From Trebouxia sp. TZW2008 (Eukaryota > Chlorophyta > Trebouxiophyceae > Trebouxiales > Trebouxiaceae), in the NCBI GenBank assembly GCA_002118135.1, contig BDIU01000347.1:62001-126000 (forward strand): a DNA stretch of 64,000 nucleotides, in the 5' to 3' direction. Under the pieces are notes generated by a model, which was not told the DNA's origin, made no database searches, and saw nothing but the letters and a program-made list of their open reading frames with translations. This document shows, piece by piece, positions 48,584 through 61,911 of the stretch (its first letter is position 1; every line of letters starts with the position of its first letter). The position numbers were made by a program, and so were the translations under genes.

Positions 48584-51500
48584 ATGGACATCAGGCAGTG
48601 TACTCGTCACAGCATAGTTTCACAATGTTTCTCGAGGCATGCTCGACTTGACCAAGCCAAGAGTAGACTGCAGGTATGTATCACGCATTCACTACTGAAC
48701 TATGCCATTGGGCATACTCCTGCTGATACCTGCTGTCATACCATAGCATCACAAGAGTGTTACATATTGCATGCAGGCGAAGCGCAGAGCAAGGCCCATA
48801 GCTCACAGCACATGTCAGCATGCTCAACCTGAAAGCTCTCAAGAATTGCTAGCGCTGCTAAAGGAAGACACAGTAAGGTCTATTCTGGGTTGTTTTGTGT
48901 ATGCTGAGTGCGAAGCTGATGTAAGCCTTGCTGAAGCAGGGCATGCATGACAGCATCAGGCACAGTGTAGTGTGCTCAAATGCTTTCAGGAAGGACTGCA
49001 CAGCAAACCGTATGAGTGTACTTCTCCTGCCAGGCACATTCTTGTAGTAGCTGATGCATCCTGAGTTGGTGGCCTGGTGCAGGGCTGGACTGCTTTACAT
49101 GCTGCTGCTCAACTCAATAGGCCAGACATAGCATGCAAGCTGATGTCTCATGGAGCAGATGTTTCAGCCAGAGACAATCGTGTAAGCTGCAGACTAATGC
49201 TATGACGCAAGCTCATGCTTGGACACTCCAACATGCAGCTTTTTGTGACAGGGTCAGACACCCCTACATTATGCTGCAAAGCATAATGCTGTCAACATGG
49301 TTGACATGCTGGCGTCCAGACTGGTAGATGTCAATGCTCAAGATCACGAGGTCTGAGCAAGCATTGCACATCATTGCAGGGCATCTAAGCTTTGAAGTGT
49401 CTGGTACAACTACTACGTGTGTGTGGCACAATTCTTGTATTACCAAGCTGCCTTGTCCACATTCTCACAAAAAGGCCGTATGATGTCTGACTTTTGCATG
49501 TGCATCTTCATATCTGCATCCAGGAAGATTTTCTTGTCCAACATGCTTTTTCTTGCTGTATGACATAATTTAACATAGTTTGTTCTATACAGGGCCTGAC
49601 TCCACTGCAAGTGGCAGTCAGGCGCAATGCTCTTGGCAGCTTCAGGGCATTGATGTCAAAGGCCGCTGATGTCAACCTCTCAGATAGAAGGGTGCGTTTC
49701 ACAACTACTATGCAATAGATCTAGCAAATCAACAGGACAAGCGCTTGTAGCAATCTTCACAGTGTGAACATGTTTGTGTGACAATCTATTACCTGCAGGG
49801 TGAAACAGCTGTACATTGGATGGCACAGAATAATCAGAAGGGCTTGTTGAAGATGCTGATGTCATTACATCCTTACCTCAATGCAAAGGATAAGCAGGTG
49901 TACAACAGTTTGTGTTTGAGCATTTGCACAGTCACATTGTCATTTGCACAGAAACTCATGAAGCAAGGAGCTGCATGCACACTTGATTCATTCTACAGGT
50001 CACTTGCTGTCAGCGCATTTGCCTCAACATCCGCCAGCAGTGGGCTCTTGTTTGGTCTAAAACTGCACCGGCTGCGTGCAGAATGCTACACCAATTATGC
50101 TGGCTGCCAAGAACAATCATACAGATGTACTTGAAATGCTCATAGAGCAACAGGCTGACCTGGCGACAACATGCAACATGAGTTATGTGGTGAGTCTTGC
50201 TCTACAGACTGATTTGCCTTTGGCTGTTTACGCTGCATTTGCACAGATGAGTCAGACTGCTGTCTGTTGCGACATGATTGCCTGGGTCGCCTGACGCACA
50301 TCTGCACAAAAGATTCCTGGCTGGGTTTGATCCGGCCCTCAGAAAGAAACCACTGATGAGTTGCAAAGATGACGCATCAAGCATCACAGCATCCTTTGTT
50401 ATGCAGAGTTGATGCCAGCCACCTGTTAATGTTGGCAACCACCATGCTGTTGGACCTGTGCGGTTGCATGCTGCGCCTGCATAGGAGAGGAACAGAGCTC
50501 TGCGAACCAAACATACTCTGCTAACGTATGTCTCTCTGTCTGCTTGCAGAAAATGCCTTCGTATCTGCACCTGGCAAGATGGACAGAAGACCTAAAAGCA
50601 AGAATGACTAAGGTGAGCAGTTGATGCGTGCATGCGCGGCCTTGTGTCTACCCCACACGCAAGTCCCTTTGGGCATCATTCCCCATGCAGATACACAAAC
50701 AGAGCAATCACACCAAAATTGCAGGAGCCAGTACGAGGTATGCGCATGCTGATGATTGCAATGCTGCAGGGTTGGACTGCCTTACACTGCGCTGCATACA
50801 AAGGCCACATAGAATCTGCCCTTCTGCTGCTACAGCATGGAGCAGATCTGACTGCACAGACCGCAGTGGTAAGCATTAGTTGAACATGTCCACTGTTGAC
50901 CTGTGCATGCTGATTCTTGTCACAATTGTGCACACCATCAGTCAAGATAGAGCCAGTACATGTGCATGTCATGCTGAACCTGCATATTTCTGCACTGCGT
51001 GCAGCTGTTGATTGATCTGTGAAAGCCTTTCATGATTGGAAGGTGTGTCAGGCATCATGGCACGTCGTGTGAACTCAGGTGTGAAATCAGGCATGGTCAG
51101 GCATGCTCAGCACAATGCAGCATACCTGCAGAAGAAACAGAGTCAAATGCAGTGTACTGGCATGCACAGACTGACCAGCTCAGCACGCTTAGTGTTGATG
51201 TGCCTTGGCTGCAGGGCTGGACTCCATTACACTGTGCAGCGCAGCAACTGAATCCAGATATGCTGGACATGCTGCTCGCACATGGTGCTGGTGCAAATGC
51301 CAAAGACATTGAGGTATACAGCTGCTTCCTTAGCAAAAGTGCCTACTTGGTCACAGATAGCTTGCATCTGCCCGCCCAGTTATAGTCAGTGTCTGCTTTT
51401 GCCATAATTGATATCTGGTTCCAATTTGCTCAACATGCCACATGAGATCTGGCATTTAGCAGGATTGGGCAAACATGCATGTCCTTGATGTGTTTGCCTC

Positions 51501-53317
51501 AGTAGCAGCAAAGTTGTATGCTGATATGGCTTTGCGCTTCAACAAATTAGGGTCCAAGGTGCTGCCTGTTAGCTGACGCCGATCCATTCAGCCTTGTTGC
51601 TTGACGTCAAGAGCATTTCCAGACTGTTCATGTCTCTGTGCAGGGGTGGACGCCTCTTCATTGTGCTACAAACAACAAACGTGCAGCATACATGCTTCTT
51701 GGCTTTGGCGCAGATGTCAATGCACAGACTGTCCAGGTGAAAGTAAATGCAATACCACGAAGCTACACTCACTCTCATGCATGTGCTGTAGCACTTGGTG
51801 GATTCTGTTGTGCAACATAAGGGGGCATTTTGTGATGACAGTGCTTGTGCATAAGGCCTCAACCTGTTATGTGCACAATCTCAATTACTGTTGGGCTTGA
51901 TTGATTGACAATGCAAACACATTTGGCAGAGATGTTACATCAGGGCGTCTTGAGCCTGTCAAGCATGATCTGCTACAAAACAAGTCTTTGCTGATGCTGC
52001 AGGGCTATGCTCCCTTGCATCACGCTGCAGCAACAAACAACAATGCTATTGCAAAGTTGCTGCTGTCCTTCCAAGCCGACCCTGATGCTCACGACATCCA
52101 GGCACGCGGCAGTCTCTTGTTACTGGACTTGTATACTGCGGCTGCAAAGCTTGTTGTCACATACTTCACTGCATCATGCCATTCAAATCACCATCATTCC
52201 CGGTGAGTCTTGACATTACCGATTTGATGAAACCCATTTCTCCACTGTGTGGATACCTGTGCCTGTGCTGCACAGTTGGATTGAGCATGTTTAGGCTTAC
52301 CTTAGTTTTTAGCTTCTGCTGCAGGGTCAGACACCCCTGCATATGGCAGCTGAGTACGGGCAGCTTGATGTCCTGAAGACACTCATGAGCCATAAGGCTG
52401 ACATCAATGCAACTGATCTGCAGGTTGGGGCACTTGCACAGATGTGTGTTTTCCTCTCTTTTGTCTGCCAATCAGCTGGCAGTATCGCAACGGACTGCAA
52501 TGACAGCAGTCATGCATCATGTCATGTTCTAGCTTCATCGCGATCACATAGGAGTCACAACAAAAGCTGCCTTAGCGTCCGAGTCTAGAGGCATAATGGT
52601 GCCGAGCAGCGCAGGCTTTGTGATTCTCTCTGACTCTCTCCCTGAATGAAATGCGCTTGCAGGGCATCTCTCCGCTACACAATGCTGCATGGCACAGTCA
52701 GTTGGCGGTCTTGCAGTGCTTGTTGAGTGCTGGCGCAGCAGTCAACCTGCAGGATCATGAGGTGAGCCGCTCTTGAACTGCAGTCATCTAATCACCAATG
52801 GTAGCACCAAATACAGCATTGTAGCACCCCATGCATATCATCCAACCATGCTTGATGCTCACGCTTGTACAACGCTGTTATAAAGACATGTGCCAATGCA
52901 ATACCTTGCATGGCTGAAACACCTTGTCTCAGCTCTGCATGTCAATGTTGCGTCCCCAAGTCTGCTGTCTTTGCCCACTGCATGCCAAATGTTGCATGCC
53001 GATTGTTTTCCTTAATCAGTCAGACAATTCTGCAGGGTCAGACCCCGCTTCACTGGGCAGCTCGGCGAGGCTATGCCAGTGTTGTGAAAGAGCTGGTCAA
53101 CAGAGGTGCACATGTCAATGCTGTGGACAATGAGGTGCCTTCAAAAAGCTGAATAGAGCTTATTTTGCTGCTAAGTCAAGCCTTGCAAGGCAGAGAATCT
53201 GATCATGCATGGTGTGTCCGGCAGGGTGCTGTGCCGCTGCAAGTTGCCAAGCAAAAAGGCTATGCCAGTACAGCAAATGTGCTGCTATCACATGGAGCTT
53301 CAATGAGTGCATACTGA
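48584..53317 (+). CDS. Ankyrin-repeat protein, one exon per repeat
   Basis: Start exon 48584-48673 and a basic exon 48777-48872 (ending LLALLKEDT) are followed by ankyrin exons at 49083-49181, 49252-49350, 49593-49691, 49799-49897, 50082-50189, 50770-50868, 51215-51313, 51644-51736, 52003-52101, 52325-52423, 52663-52761, 53036-53134 and 53225-53317 (stop TGA). A short non-ankyrin exon at about 50550-50611 may also be used. Typical units begin GWTALHAAAQ, GQTPLHYAAK or GWTPLHCAAQ and contain the HGADVNAxD ending. Nine of the exons are exactly 99 nt and nearly all are phase 0, so any exon can be skipped or copied without frame change. Ankyrin repeats bind protein partners; the partner here is unknown. 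The exon at 52003 is followed by GC rather than GT, and the one at 49252 by a weak GTCTGA. Some repeats are diverged (GLTPLQVAVRR). Confidence 0.88.
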
Positions 53318-54822
53318 GAGGGCAGGTATGGGCAGTTGAGTGAGATGACTGTCAGCTGCAAATGCTAGCTGCCAGACTACAGCACTGCAGAGCTATGCTA
53401 ACTGGCCTGATGCTGCAGGAAATGACTGGACGTCACTGACAATCAGCTTAAATTTGCAGGAAGCTGCTGGTTGCTGCGTGATTACACATCAGTAAGAAAG
53501 AATCATCAAAAGCAGTGAAGTCTCTTCAAGACTCCCAGCAGGTTAGTGCGTTCCAACAAAGGTCAAGCAGAGCGTTTGATTTCAATGCATACGTCTTGAC
53601 GTCAATTATGCAGTTCTGCGCATTTGTCTGGGCTGCTGCTAGGTGCAAAAATGCAATTGTTCGACATTTTAGTTGCTTGCAGCTGGTGGATAATGCTATC
53701 AAAGTCAGACTTTATGGAATGGCTGAATGGAAGTCAGGCAGACCATATCTGCGTAGCCAGGCAGAACCACAGGATCAAATGAGCCAGCTGGCTGCTGCAA
53801 GCATAATTGCAGTTTTATTGTTGACAGCGCAGCTGTCCTACAGTTACATTAGCAGAAGGCAAGCAAATGTTTGAGAGTTGAATCACGTATGAGTTTGATT
53901 ATATGGCTCACACATTGGATTGCAGCCAGATTACGACTGAGCGTCGCGCCAGCGTTCCATCGCAATGTTGCTGCAACTGCAATATGTCTGCAGCTGAACC
54001 TGTTTGTACAATTCAGTATCGATTCACAGTGAATATGCCGCCACAATGAGTGCAATGGCCCTATAGACAGGCCCGATTCAATACGAGGCGTGAGTGGTGT
54101 CCCAGACACTCGCATGTCCAGGTGACCTTGAGACCTAAGGCCTGGTTCAAACGTTGAACCCCCCCCTCCCCCCGCCGGAGGAACAGGGATTGAGCCCTGA
54201 GCTGAGAGAGAGAAGTCCAGTTTCTAAACTCGGGCTCGTGGTGGTTCCCAAAGCCCCACTGGTCCAGCAACGACGTACAATCTTTTGCCTCTCTCGGTGC
54301 TCTGTGTACTCTTGTACTAAAATATCGCTGGCCTCTCTGCCAGGCCTGTTGCGCTTCGAACGACTTCACCTGTGGCGACCTTCGGCAACAATAACACCTA
54401 TATCTGCAGCACCGGAAGGCTACCATTGAAGCAGACAGACCTCAACGAGCAGACGTGTAGTCCAAGCCTTCAAGTCAGCGCAACGCACAAGCCTTGCAGC
54501 TTACGTGTTGTCTCACGGACAGGCTCTATCGCAAAGTTGTGCCAGCAGGCAGCAGTCCCGTTGTTTTGTCATTGCAGCATATCCACAAGTTCACGCCTGG
54601 ACGTCCTCCCAGTCCAAATTATCAGGGGGCCAAGTTTCAGTCAGCAAGAAGCAGGATGCAGCTTACAAGTCTTTGCAAGGAGCGGCCATCGTAATGCAAA
54701 GTCACAGCAGACTCATTGAGTGCAAGGTACATTTTATAAAGTAGTCCGCAAGCTGACCTGGTTGTAAGCACACTGCTGTGAGCAGTGAAGAGTTTACTGC
54801 TTGTTGTGCCTGCAGTGAGGAC
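53318..54822. other. Spacer with a possible tail-anchored frame and a C-rich tract
   Basis: A plus-strand frame at 53515-53874 could encode 119 residues with a hydrophobic C-terminal segment (AASIIAVLLLTAQLSYSY) before a basic tail, but it has no family match and may be chance. Around 54145-54161 is a perfect palindrome, GGTTCAAACGTTGAACC, directly followed by a run of C (54161-54174). 54150-54430 differs in base composition from its surroundings and might be a mobile-element remnant. 54600-54730 may hold an upstream exon of the next gene. Confidence 0.35.
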
Positions 54823-57481
54823 ATGGACCTGGTAGCCCTTCGGCAGCAAATTCTCTCCAGCAATAAGACTGCCAGTGAGAAGGCTAAGGGTTTTCTGCTG
54901 AAAAGCAAGGTCAATGATTTAAGCAAGGACGAGTGGCGAGAACTTATAGCTGGCATCCCTGAAGAGGTGGAGGAAGAAATTGGCATTTTGAAGTCAGCAG
55001 GTACCTATCTTCACATGCATACTAGCAGTCCACAAAGTTGCTAATGTCAGTCCGCAAGCCAGGCAAGATGTCTCACACTGGCAGCTGCTTGCTGCATGGC
55101 GAGAAGAGTGTTGATGAAGCACTCCAATCATTGGCTTTGGTTTCATGAAGCAGCTTTCTTTCTGAGCTCTGCACGTGAGCCTGTTGTGCAAAGCGCATAT
55201 GAATGCAACTAACTGTAAGCCAACAAGATACTTGTTGCCTACTTTGCCCTTGTGTACATTGACTTTACACTACGTTGCCAAATGATCATTGCAGCTCACT
55301 CAGCTTGTGCAACCTCCTCAGCATTTCAACATGTGGCAGCATGCAAAGCTGAGCTGGCGTTTCACAGACCCAGCGCTGATGTCATTACTTTACTGTGTGC
55401 AGCACCACAGGCGTCAGCCACGCTAACAGTTAGGCAGCAGTAGTCAATAGCTGCAGGTACGCATACAGTCCAGAAGCACATGTAGTATTGACCACATTTA
55501 GTTTGCATCCTTGTGTGCTGTCGAGCTGGTCAAAAGCTGGAAGCTGGTGCTGGGCATGCAACGCACATGCGTAGCAAGCTTCACCTGCATGGCTGAATGA
55601 GTTTTCAGCCCCTAACCTCGCGCTTGTCATGCTCAAATGCTTCCGTACGCTGTATACATGCTATGACCCTCAGCATTGAATGCTTGCCTGTTCTTGAATT
55701 ATGCGTCTGCTGCTTTGCAGTCTTGTCCCTAGATGATATTTGCTGTCATGCAGAATTATGCCTTATGAGTCTGCCTTGTGCTGCAGATGAGACTGGCGAA
55801 TATGTGCGCCGACTGTTGGAGCCTGCTTTACGCATTGTCCCAGCAGCTGTTGACATTCAGGCCTTGTTCGATTCTGCGCTGCACATATCAGGCACCCCTC
55901 CCTTCCCAGTTCCAGATGTGTTCTATGAGTCTCAGAGGCTGCAGAATAAGGACATGGAGTTTATCTTGGCACCAGTCTCACAGTCTGGCGCTGTAACATT
56001 AAGCTCTGCAGTACACACTGTACTTTGCAAGCAATTTCCAGTTGGGGCAGAGATGGTGCAAGCAGGTCTGCTTCCAACTAGTACTTTTGGTCTGCTTGCC
56101 AGTGCATTGCATGGGCTGTGCTCTCCACCAGGCTTGTAGGCAGCTTGTGTGCTTTGCTGCTGATTATGTCAAGCGATGCGACGTGTCAGCAGTATGAAGT
56201 CATGTTCATGCTGTGATAATATCATGTTGGCACGCAGGCCAATTTGACCAGCTTGTTTGTGAGATCATGGAACTCTTGGACCAGTATGCTGGACGCCTGA
56301 GCTTGAAGCGCAAGCGAAATGAAGGCAAAGCTTCCCTGACACTGAAAGCAAAACGTCCAGATCTATGTCTGCTTGTTCGGAATGCACTTCTTTTCAAGGG
56401 CGAAGATAAGCATCGAGAGGCCAGCCTTGACTAGGCGGTAGCTGAGCTCAAGCAGAAAATGCGTCGATGGAGCCGCAGCTACCACGGACAGGTGAGTCTG
56501 TCGCTATACCATTGCTGTATGATTGTTGCTATGACTGCGCCATGCAAAGAGAGTGCATGCGTTTTGCTTGGGATGGTCATCTATCATGGAAGCAAAAGTC
56601 TGCCATGAGGCATATTCTGTATACAGGTGGAATTTCTACTCTGCTATGCAATGGCGGGAGGCCACGTCAGGATTTGTATGCTGCGTCGTGATGCACCAGA
56701 CAGCTGTATTGTTCTAAGCGGTGACCACAACATCTATGCAATCAGAGGCAGACTAGAGCTTTTGCGCATTGCTGTCTTGTTGTATAGCATTCTTACCATT
56801 CAGCAAACTCAGCTACCAAGTGATGTTGTGCCACTGGGTAGTGAGCTGGAGTTCTCTAGTGGCACAACAATCACCATTATGGAGGACTACATCATAAAAC
56901 GTGTGGACATTCAGAAGCAGCCGCATCTCATTGACCAGCTGGCAGAGCTGCAAGAGCTGTACAGAGCAACAAAAACTAGTCAGCACCTCATACGGTCTGA
57001 GGAAGGTCCACACATTCGCAACAGATACACTGTTATTCTGTCTCCTTATGGTGATCAGCTTTGGTCTGGTTCTGTCTTTACTGGAATAACATCACTGTCG
57101 CAGCTCCAAGCAGCCATAAGATGCGTACTGCTTGCCTTGAAGGACCTTCACACTGCACGCTTTGCACACACCGACATCCGATGGCCAAACGTGATAAGGT
57201 GCAGCGCTGATGCATTTTGCTTGATTGATCTCGAAACAGCTGTGAAGTTGGGTTGCAAGTGGGATATTGGAAAGCATGGGCCTCACCGCAATGCTTGGAC
57301 AGGAAACACCTTGACCGGAGGCAGGTATACAGCAGAGTCAGACTTGGAGTTGGTGGGACACATGCTGACAGAACCTGGGCTGCCACCTCTTGGTGAATTT
57401 GGTTGTCTTTTTGCTGAGGATTTGATGGCCAAGTCTGTTTCATTGCAAGGTGCTCTGCAGCACATCTGGCTTCAGTCGTGA
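54823..57481 (+). CDS. Nuclease-kinase fusion resembling Crinkler-type C-terminal modules, with in-frame TAG
   Basis: Four exons (54823-55000, 55787-56065, 56238-56491, 56627-57481) join in phase to 522 codons. The middle part contains KRPDLCLLVRNALLFKGEDK (about residues 190-209), the D...(E)xK pattern of PD-(D/E)xK restriction-endonuclease-like domains. The C-terminal 285 residues form a protein-kinase-like fold: ITIMEDYIIKRV (putative ATP-binding Lys), RFAHTDIRWPNVI (catalytic loop, HxDxxxxN) and LIDLETA in place of DFG. This nuclease-kinase pairing is known from Crinkler-type proteins, which are found in oomycetes and fungi and also in algae. An in-frame TAG at 56432-56434, right after the nuclease motif, would end the protein at 217 residues, yet the sequence after it (AVAELKQKMRRWSRSYHG) and the kinase remain well preserved. 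The gene may be freshly inactivated, read through, or spliced differently. I describe it as found. Confidence 0.72.
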
Positions 57482-58123
57482 TCTGAGACTCATGTACAAC
57501 ATTCTGATGTTGAATGTCATTGCAGGCAGCAGCATGTCATTGAGTCCTTCCCATAGTAATCATAGTGTCTTGCAAGTACTTTCTTGTTACATTTTGTCAA
57601 AACATTGAGGTGGTTCAGGGTTGTTGCCTAGGAGAGCAACACCGTACAGCACGCAGTATGCTTCAATTGCCAGCCAAAAGAGCCTTTGGGACTGTATCTC
57701 AAGTTGATGGACCCACTGCAAATGTGGGGGTATGCAAGGTGCTGGTCAAGCTCAAAATTATGCTTACCCATGCTGATCACAGCAGCCATTTACCACGGGG
57801 GTTTCTGCAGTGAGTTCTGTATTGAACCGAGCTCATAGATGGCACGTCCCGCTTTCATGAAATTGCATGATCATGTTTTACTAGGCAATCATCAATATGC
57901 CTTATGGGGTTTGCCATTCGAGTTGGGCAAAGCTGCTTGGCTGTAGCACACTATGATTGTGTGATTCAGCTCTGTTGGTCCACATGGCTGCTGCAGTGCA
58001 GATTTGTTTCCAGCTAGTTCGGTTCGAAGGCTAGACAAATTTTGCAACCCTAGTCCTCGTGCCCGACAGTGACGTGTGTGCGAGAGTGATAGATTTGATC
58101 AAAGTCACGACAACATTCAACAT
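57482..58123. other. 3' flank and spacer
   Basis: No gene recognised. 57840-58110 probably includes the downstream end of the mobile-element fragment that follows on the minus strand; I could not place a convincing Helitron terminus (hairpin plus CTRR). Confidence 0.35.
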
Positions 58124-58534
58124 TCATTCAACCTTAGCTCGTCGCATCAACAACTCCCTCTGCACTAAATTCCTGACATAAACACCCTCAAGTCCCTCAA
58201 CATTGCCAGCACTGACCACAACCCTAATGGCAACTCTGGCCTTGACCCTGGACATAGCCACATACAGCTGACCATGCGAGAAGCATTGCACTGGCAAGAC
58301 CAGCCCAGCTTTGTCCAGGGTTTGGCCCTGTGACTTGTTGGTTGTCATTGCAAATGCCAACCAAACAGGGAATTGCCTGCGCTGGAACTTGAAAGGCAGA
58401 TTGAAGTCAGTGTGGGTGCAATTGATAAGTGGAATGAACACAGTGTTTCCCACACAGCAACCTGTGACAACCTGAGCTTCAAGCACCCTGGAGTGGACAG
58501 TCTTGCAATATGACTGCACATCAACAAATGTCAC
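58124..58534 (-). mobile_element. 5'-truncated Pif1-type helicase, Helitron-like
   Basis: The minus-strand frame of about 136 residues matches the C-terminal end of Pif1-family helicases as found in Helitron transposons. It has QVVTGCCVGNTVFIPLI, LPFKFQRRQFPVWLAFAMTT, NKSQGQTLDKAGLVLP and FSHGQLYVAMSRVKA. The last three correspond to the conserved terminal motifs (RRQFPVxLAFAMTINKSQGQT and HGQLYVALSRV). The Walker A and Rep domains are missing, and the upstream sequence at once becomes unrelated, overlapping the plus-strand gene at 58503. It is a dead fragment of a rolling-circle element or of a host-type Pif1 gene. Confidence 0.8.
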
Positions 58535-59195
58535 CCTGGAAATACTTGGGCAAGAAAGGAGAAGTTCACGCTGTCAATCCTTGTCTGTGGATGGAAGTGA
58601 CCCACAACATGCAATTGTCAGACATCGCTGCATTCTGCTGGCGCAGGCGCAAGCGCAGCCTTCAAGAGCACACCTACATCATGCTCACAAGACTGCAATT
58701 GCCACTGCAGCTCATGCACTCAATGCTCCCGACACCACAGAATCAGCAAGACATGGGACAGGTACATCATTGCATTCCACCATGCACCCCTCAAGATCAG
58801 TTCCAGTGGTACCAACATTGTTAGCAGCACCACCATCAGCAGCAGCAGCAGCAGTAATAACACTGGCAGCAGCAACAGTAACATCATCATCAGCAGCAAC
58901 AGCAGCAAGACTTTTGGCACCAGCCATGCAGGCATTCGCTACTCCTGCACAGACATCTTCTCAAGATGCTGCATCACCGGTCACTGTTGCACAGTGGATC
59001 AGCTACATTAATGCTCATCTCAAGTCTGAAGTTCAAATCACAAACAGCCAGGCACAGTCGCTAGAGAGAGCTGTAGGTGACCTAGAGGTGTTGCGGGAGT
59101 TTGCACTGTCACAGCATGTGTCTCTGAATCAGATGCTTAGGGAAGACTGCAAGATGAACGTAGTCCAAATTGTTGCTGTCTGGCGAGCATTGTGA
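58503..59195 (+). CDS. Ala/Ser-rich protein ending in the AVGDL module
   Basis: A continuous open frame runs to TGA 59193-59195; the first in-frame ATG is near 58779, and upstream codons may be in the same exon. The first part is Ser/Ala/Thr rich with microsatellite-like CAG/AGC runs (58830-58920). The C-terminal 65 residues are the module shared with four other loci: WISYINAHLKSEVQITNSQ, LERAVGDLEVLREFALSQHV, SLNQMLREDCK, VVQIVAVWRAL. No known domain is recognised. The module is undamaged. The gene begins head-on against the Helitron-like fragment, so its 5' end may have been lost or joined there. Confidence 0.6.
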   Translation: MQYDCTSTNVTLEILGQERRSSRCQSLSVDGSDPQHAIVRHRCILLAQAQAQPSRAHLHHAHKTAIATAAHALNAPDTTESARHGTGTSLHSTMHPSRSVPVVPTLLAAPPSAAAAAVITLAAATVTSSSAATAARLLAPAMQAFATPAQTSSQDAASPVTVAQWISYINAHLKSEVQITNSQAQSLERAVGDLEVLREFALSQHVSLNQMLREDCKMNVVQIVAVWRAL

Positions 59196-60174
59196 CAAAG
59201 CTGTCATGTAGCATTGTGCACTTGTTTAGCACTGCGCAGTTGGTGGTGTGTCACCGGCTTGCAAGCATGGGGCTTCCCAGCGTCATTGATCCCAACATAA
59301 CAGCCTGTTGTCAACTTTTCATGCCAAGTTGGTGCTGTACCTGACTGTCAGCGTGAGATTTGGCAGCATGTCAGCCTTTCTTTCACTAAGTTGCTGATTA
59401 TATCAGACAGTGACTCATGCCATTCATTGCCCTTCATGTTACGTCTGTAGAATGGGGACGGGCTGAATGGACTGTAATTATTGTTCATATGAACTGTTGT
59501 TGTAGCGACGAAACAGGATGCAACATTGAATCATTGTGCACATTCTCGATATCATAGCTTTGCCCAGCAGAACCGTCCTCATGCCTGAACGTGATACTTA
59601 ACTGCATTTCTGAATATCACTGCATGCTAATAATTGTGTATGTGCTGTGAGTGTCAGCCTCAATGCACAGCTTGATTGCACAACAATTGACACAGCCCCA
59701 AACTGTACATGCCTACTCACTGACTCATGATCATGCGCAGACGTCTGTTAGTCGGACATCTGCCTCAATCAGTGATGGACGCAACGAGAGTGAGGGACCA
59801 CATGCAGTACTTGTATGTCACATTGTTGAGTGGCTTGTGTCAAATGCAGGCACGCCACATCGTGAGCCCCTCAAGTATACAACCAAAAAGGTAGATACGA
59901 TGGTCAACACACCACTGGACTGTCTTGAATTCTTCCCAAATCAGTTTTCTTGCAGCATGCAATGCATTTGGACTATGCTGCAAGAAGGCCAACGTTGATA
60001 TGATACCTGCGCATGCATTGACTGACAACAATCTGCTGCTGATGCTTAGAGCGGGCTGCTGCAGAGATGATGCTTAGAGCAGGCTGCTGCAGAGATGGGA
60101 GACACTCGGATTTGTATTAGTTGACTGCGTTGAGTACAACTTGGCAATTAGGTTTTGCTCAACTGTCCTTGTGA
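59196..60174. other. Convergent spacer
   Basis: No gene recognised. A plus-strand frame at 59651-59998 lacks family features. A 30-base segment, GCTGATGCTTAGAGC(G/A)GGCTGCTGCAGAGAT, occurs twice in tandem around 60036-60095. Confidence 0.35.
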
Positions 60175-60846
60175 TCACTGGCTAAGCACAATGAGGTTGA
60201 GCACGCGCCTGACTGCCACAACTTGCAAGGGTTTCAGCTGAACCTCAGCCCTGAGCACATCATTCAATTCTTGATCTTGAAACAGCTCCTGGAAAAGGCT
60301 CAAGTCGCCAACAGCAATTTCCAGCTGCTGCATCTGAGCTTGTGTGAGCTGAAGCTCTGGCTTGAGTTGGGTGTTCACTGATTTTGCAAAATCTGCAATT
60401 GAAGTTGGTGCTTGTGCTGACTTCATACTAGCAAAAACTATCAGCTGTGAAGCTGGTGCACCTGCCTAGGCTGCGCTAAGTGCAGTAGATGGCATAGCTG
60501 CTTCAGCATCACCTGGCCTTGTCTATGCCAACGCTGCATGTGTCGTGCGCCTACAGTCAAAAAAGCATGTTGCATTGATTCCTCATGTCATTGTATCTGC
60601 ATACACCACTGTTCAACAATGTGAAACGGCAAGGCACATAGTTTTTGGTCATCACACCAAGTCAGTGTGCTTGCAAGTAGCACAAAGTCGCCTCGAATAC
60701 TGACTCAGCTCACCTTCCTGAAGCAGCAAACGTGATAGATTGTCTCGACGGCTTTGTGACACGGCCAGATGTACGTCTCCTCTGTCTCTGCTGCTACTGC
60801 TGCTGCTGGCTGAGAATCTTGATGCGGAACACTTCCAAGATTGCAA
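60175..60846 (-). CDS. Small protein ending in the AVGDL module
   Basis: The terminal exon (about 60426-60175, stop TGA) encodes SIADFAKSVNTQLKPELQLT, QQLEIAVGDLSLFQELFQ, ELNDVLRAEVQLKPLQVVAV and RRVLNLIVLSQ, a fifth version of the module, shortened by about two residues in the QDxSLN turn. An upstream exon at about 60846-60710 (SASSSSSSRDRGDVHLAVSQ, SRRDNLSRLLLQE) with a GTGAGC donor probably belongs to the same gene. The start codon is not resolved. The function is unknown, and the protein may consist of little beyond the module. Confidence 0.55.
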
Positions 60847-61911
60847 GGGGTGAACTTGACCAACGGTGTGTCACCTGACCATGTACAGACGTAAACGTTG
60901 GTGATAGACGAATGTTTGTATGCGCTGCAGGCTCAGCTGCCAAACAACCTCCCAACTTTGTAACCTCATGCGAACTTCCTTCTTTCAACACTTGTGTCTC
61001 AGGCCATCGCAATATGCTTGCTGCTGGCTCTGCAGGCAACACAGTCGACTTTTGTTTGTCGACCTATAAGCTGCTGTCACTTTTCAGCGATGCAACGTGC
61101 ATCCTGCATGCTGCAAGCTGCCCCGGTCTCCAAGAGGTCTGGGCGTTAGCTGCAAGGTCTGCCAAGCGCCTTAACCAGAAGATCGACTCTTGAAAGTCAG
61201 GAGCTCCGGAGCAAAATGCAACTCGCGTCCCTGCGACTTTCGACGTGCCGGGGCTTCAACGGCTGCGCACGTTCTTGAGTTGATGCGCGGAACCAGACTG
61301 CGGACATCAAAGTCGCTGATCACTTCTGAAACACTCAGCTTGCTACTGGGTCGACGGGGGCTGCGAATTTACATTCACGCCCACAAGCAGAGATGCACGC
61401 TTCAGCCATTGAGCTTGCAGCGCTCTGCCATCGGTCTCCTAGCGATGCGCAGCACGCACGGCAAGCAGGTTTGACCTAGCCAGCGAACTGCCAAAGTCGA
61501 AGTTGCCGGCAACGACTCAAGATTTGATTTTGATTTGCAGCACGCGGGAAGCAGTCTTAAAGAACTAGCCCGTGCTGCGAGCTGTGACTCATAGCAGATG
61601 AGTCGCGCTCAGCAGGGCTGAGGCAAATCTTGATGTCTCAAATCGCCTCAGCGCATTTCTACAGTGAAGCCCTGCCCAGTGCAAAAACGGCTAGTGCAGT
61701 GCGTAGTGCAAAAGCCAGTGCAAAGCTCAGTCAAAAAGTTTCAAACACTCAACAGGTGATCAACACCAACCACGCCTAGATGCTTTCGCCTGTGGTCTGT
61801 CTACCTGTACTGCTTAGCTGGACAGCTGTCAGTTCAAAGCGTGCTGGCCCGAGGCTGACGCAAGTCCGATGTTTTGTCCTGCCGTGATGCAGGTCGCCTT
61901 AGATCTACAAG
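60847..61911. promoter_or_regulatory. Divergent, CG-richer region upstream of the HMG-box gene
   Basis: Between the minus-strand module gene and the plus-strand HMG-box gene. 61100-61480 is CG-rich. Plus-strand open frames here have no family features. Short repeats GTGCAAAA / CAGTGCAAAG lie at about 61675-61725. Confidence 0.4.
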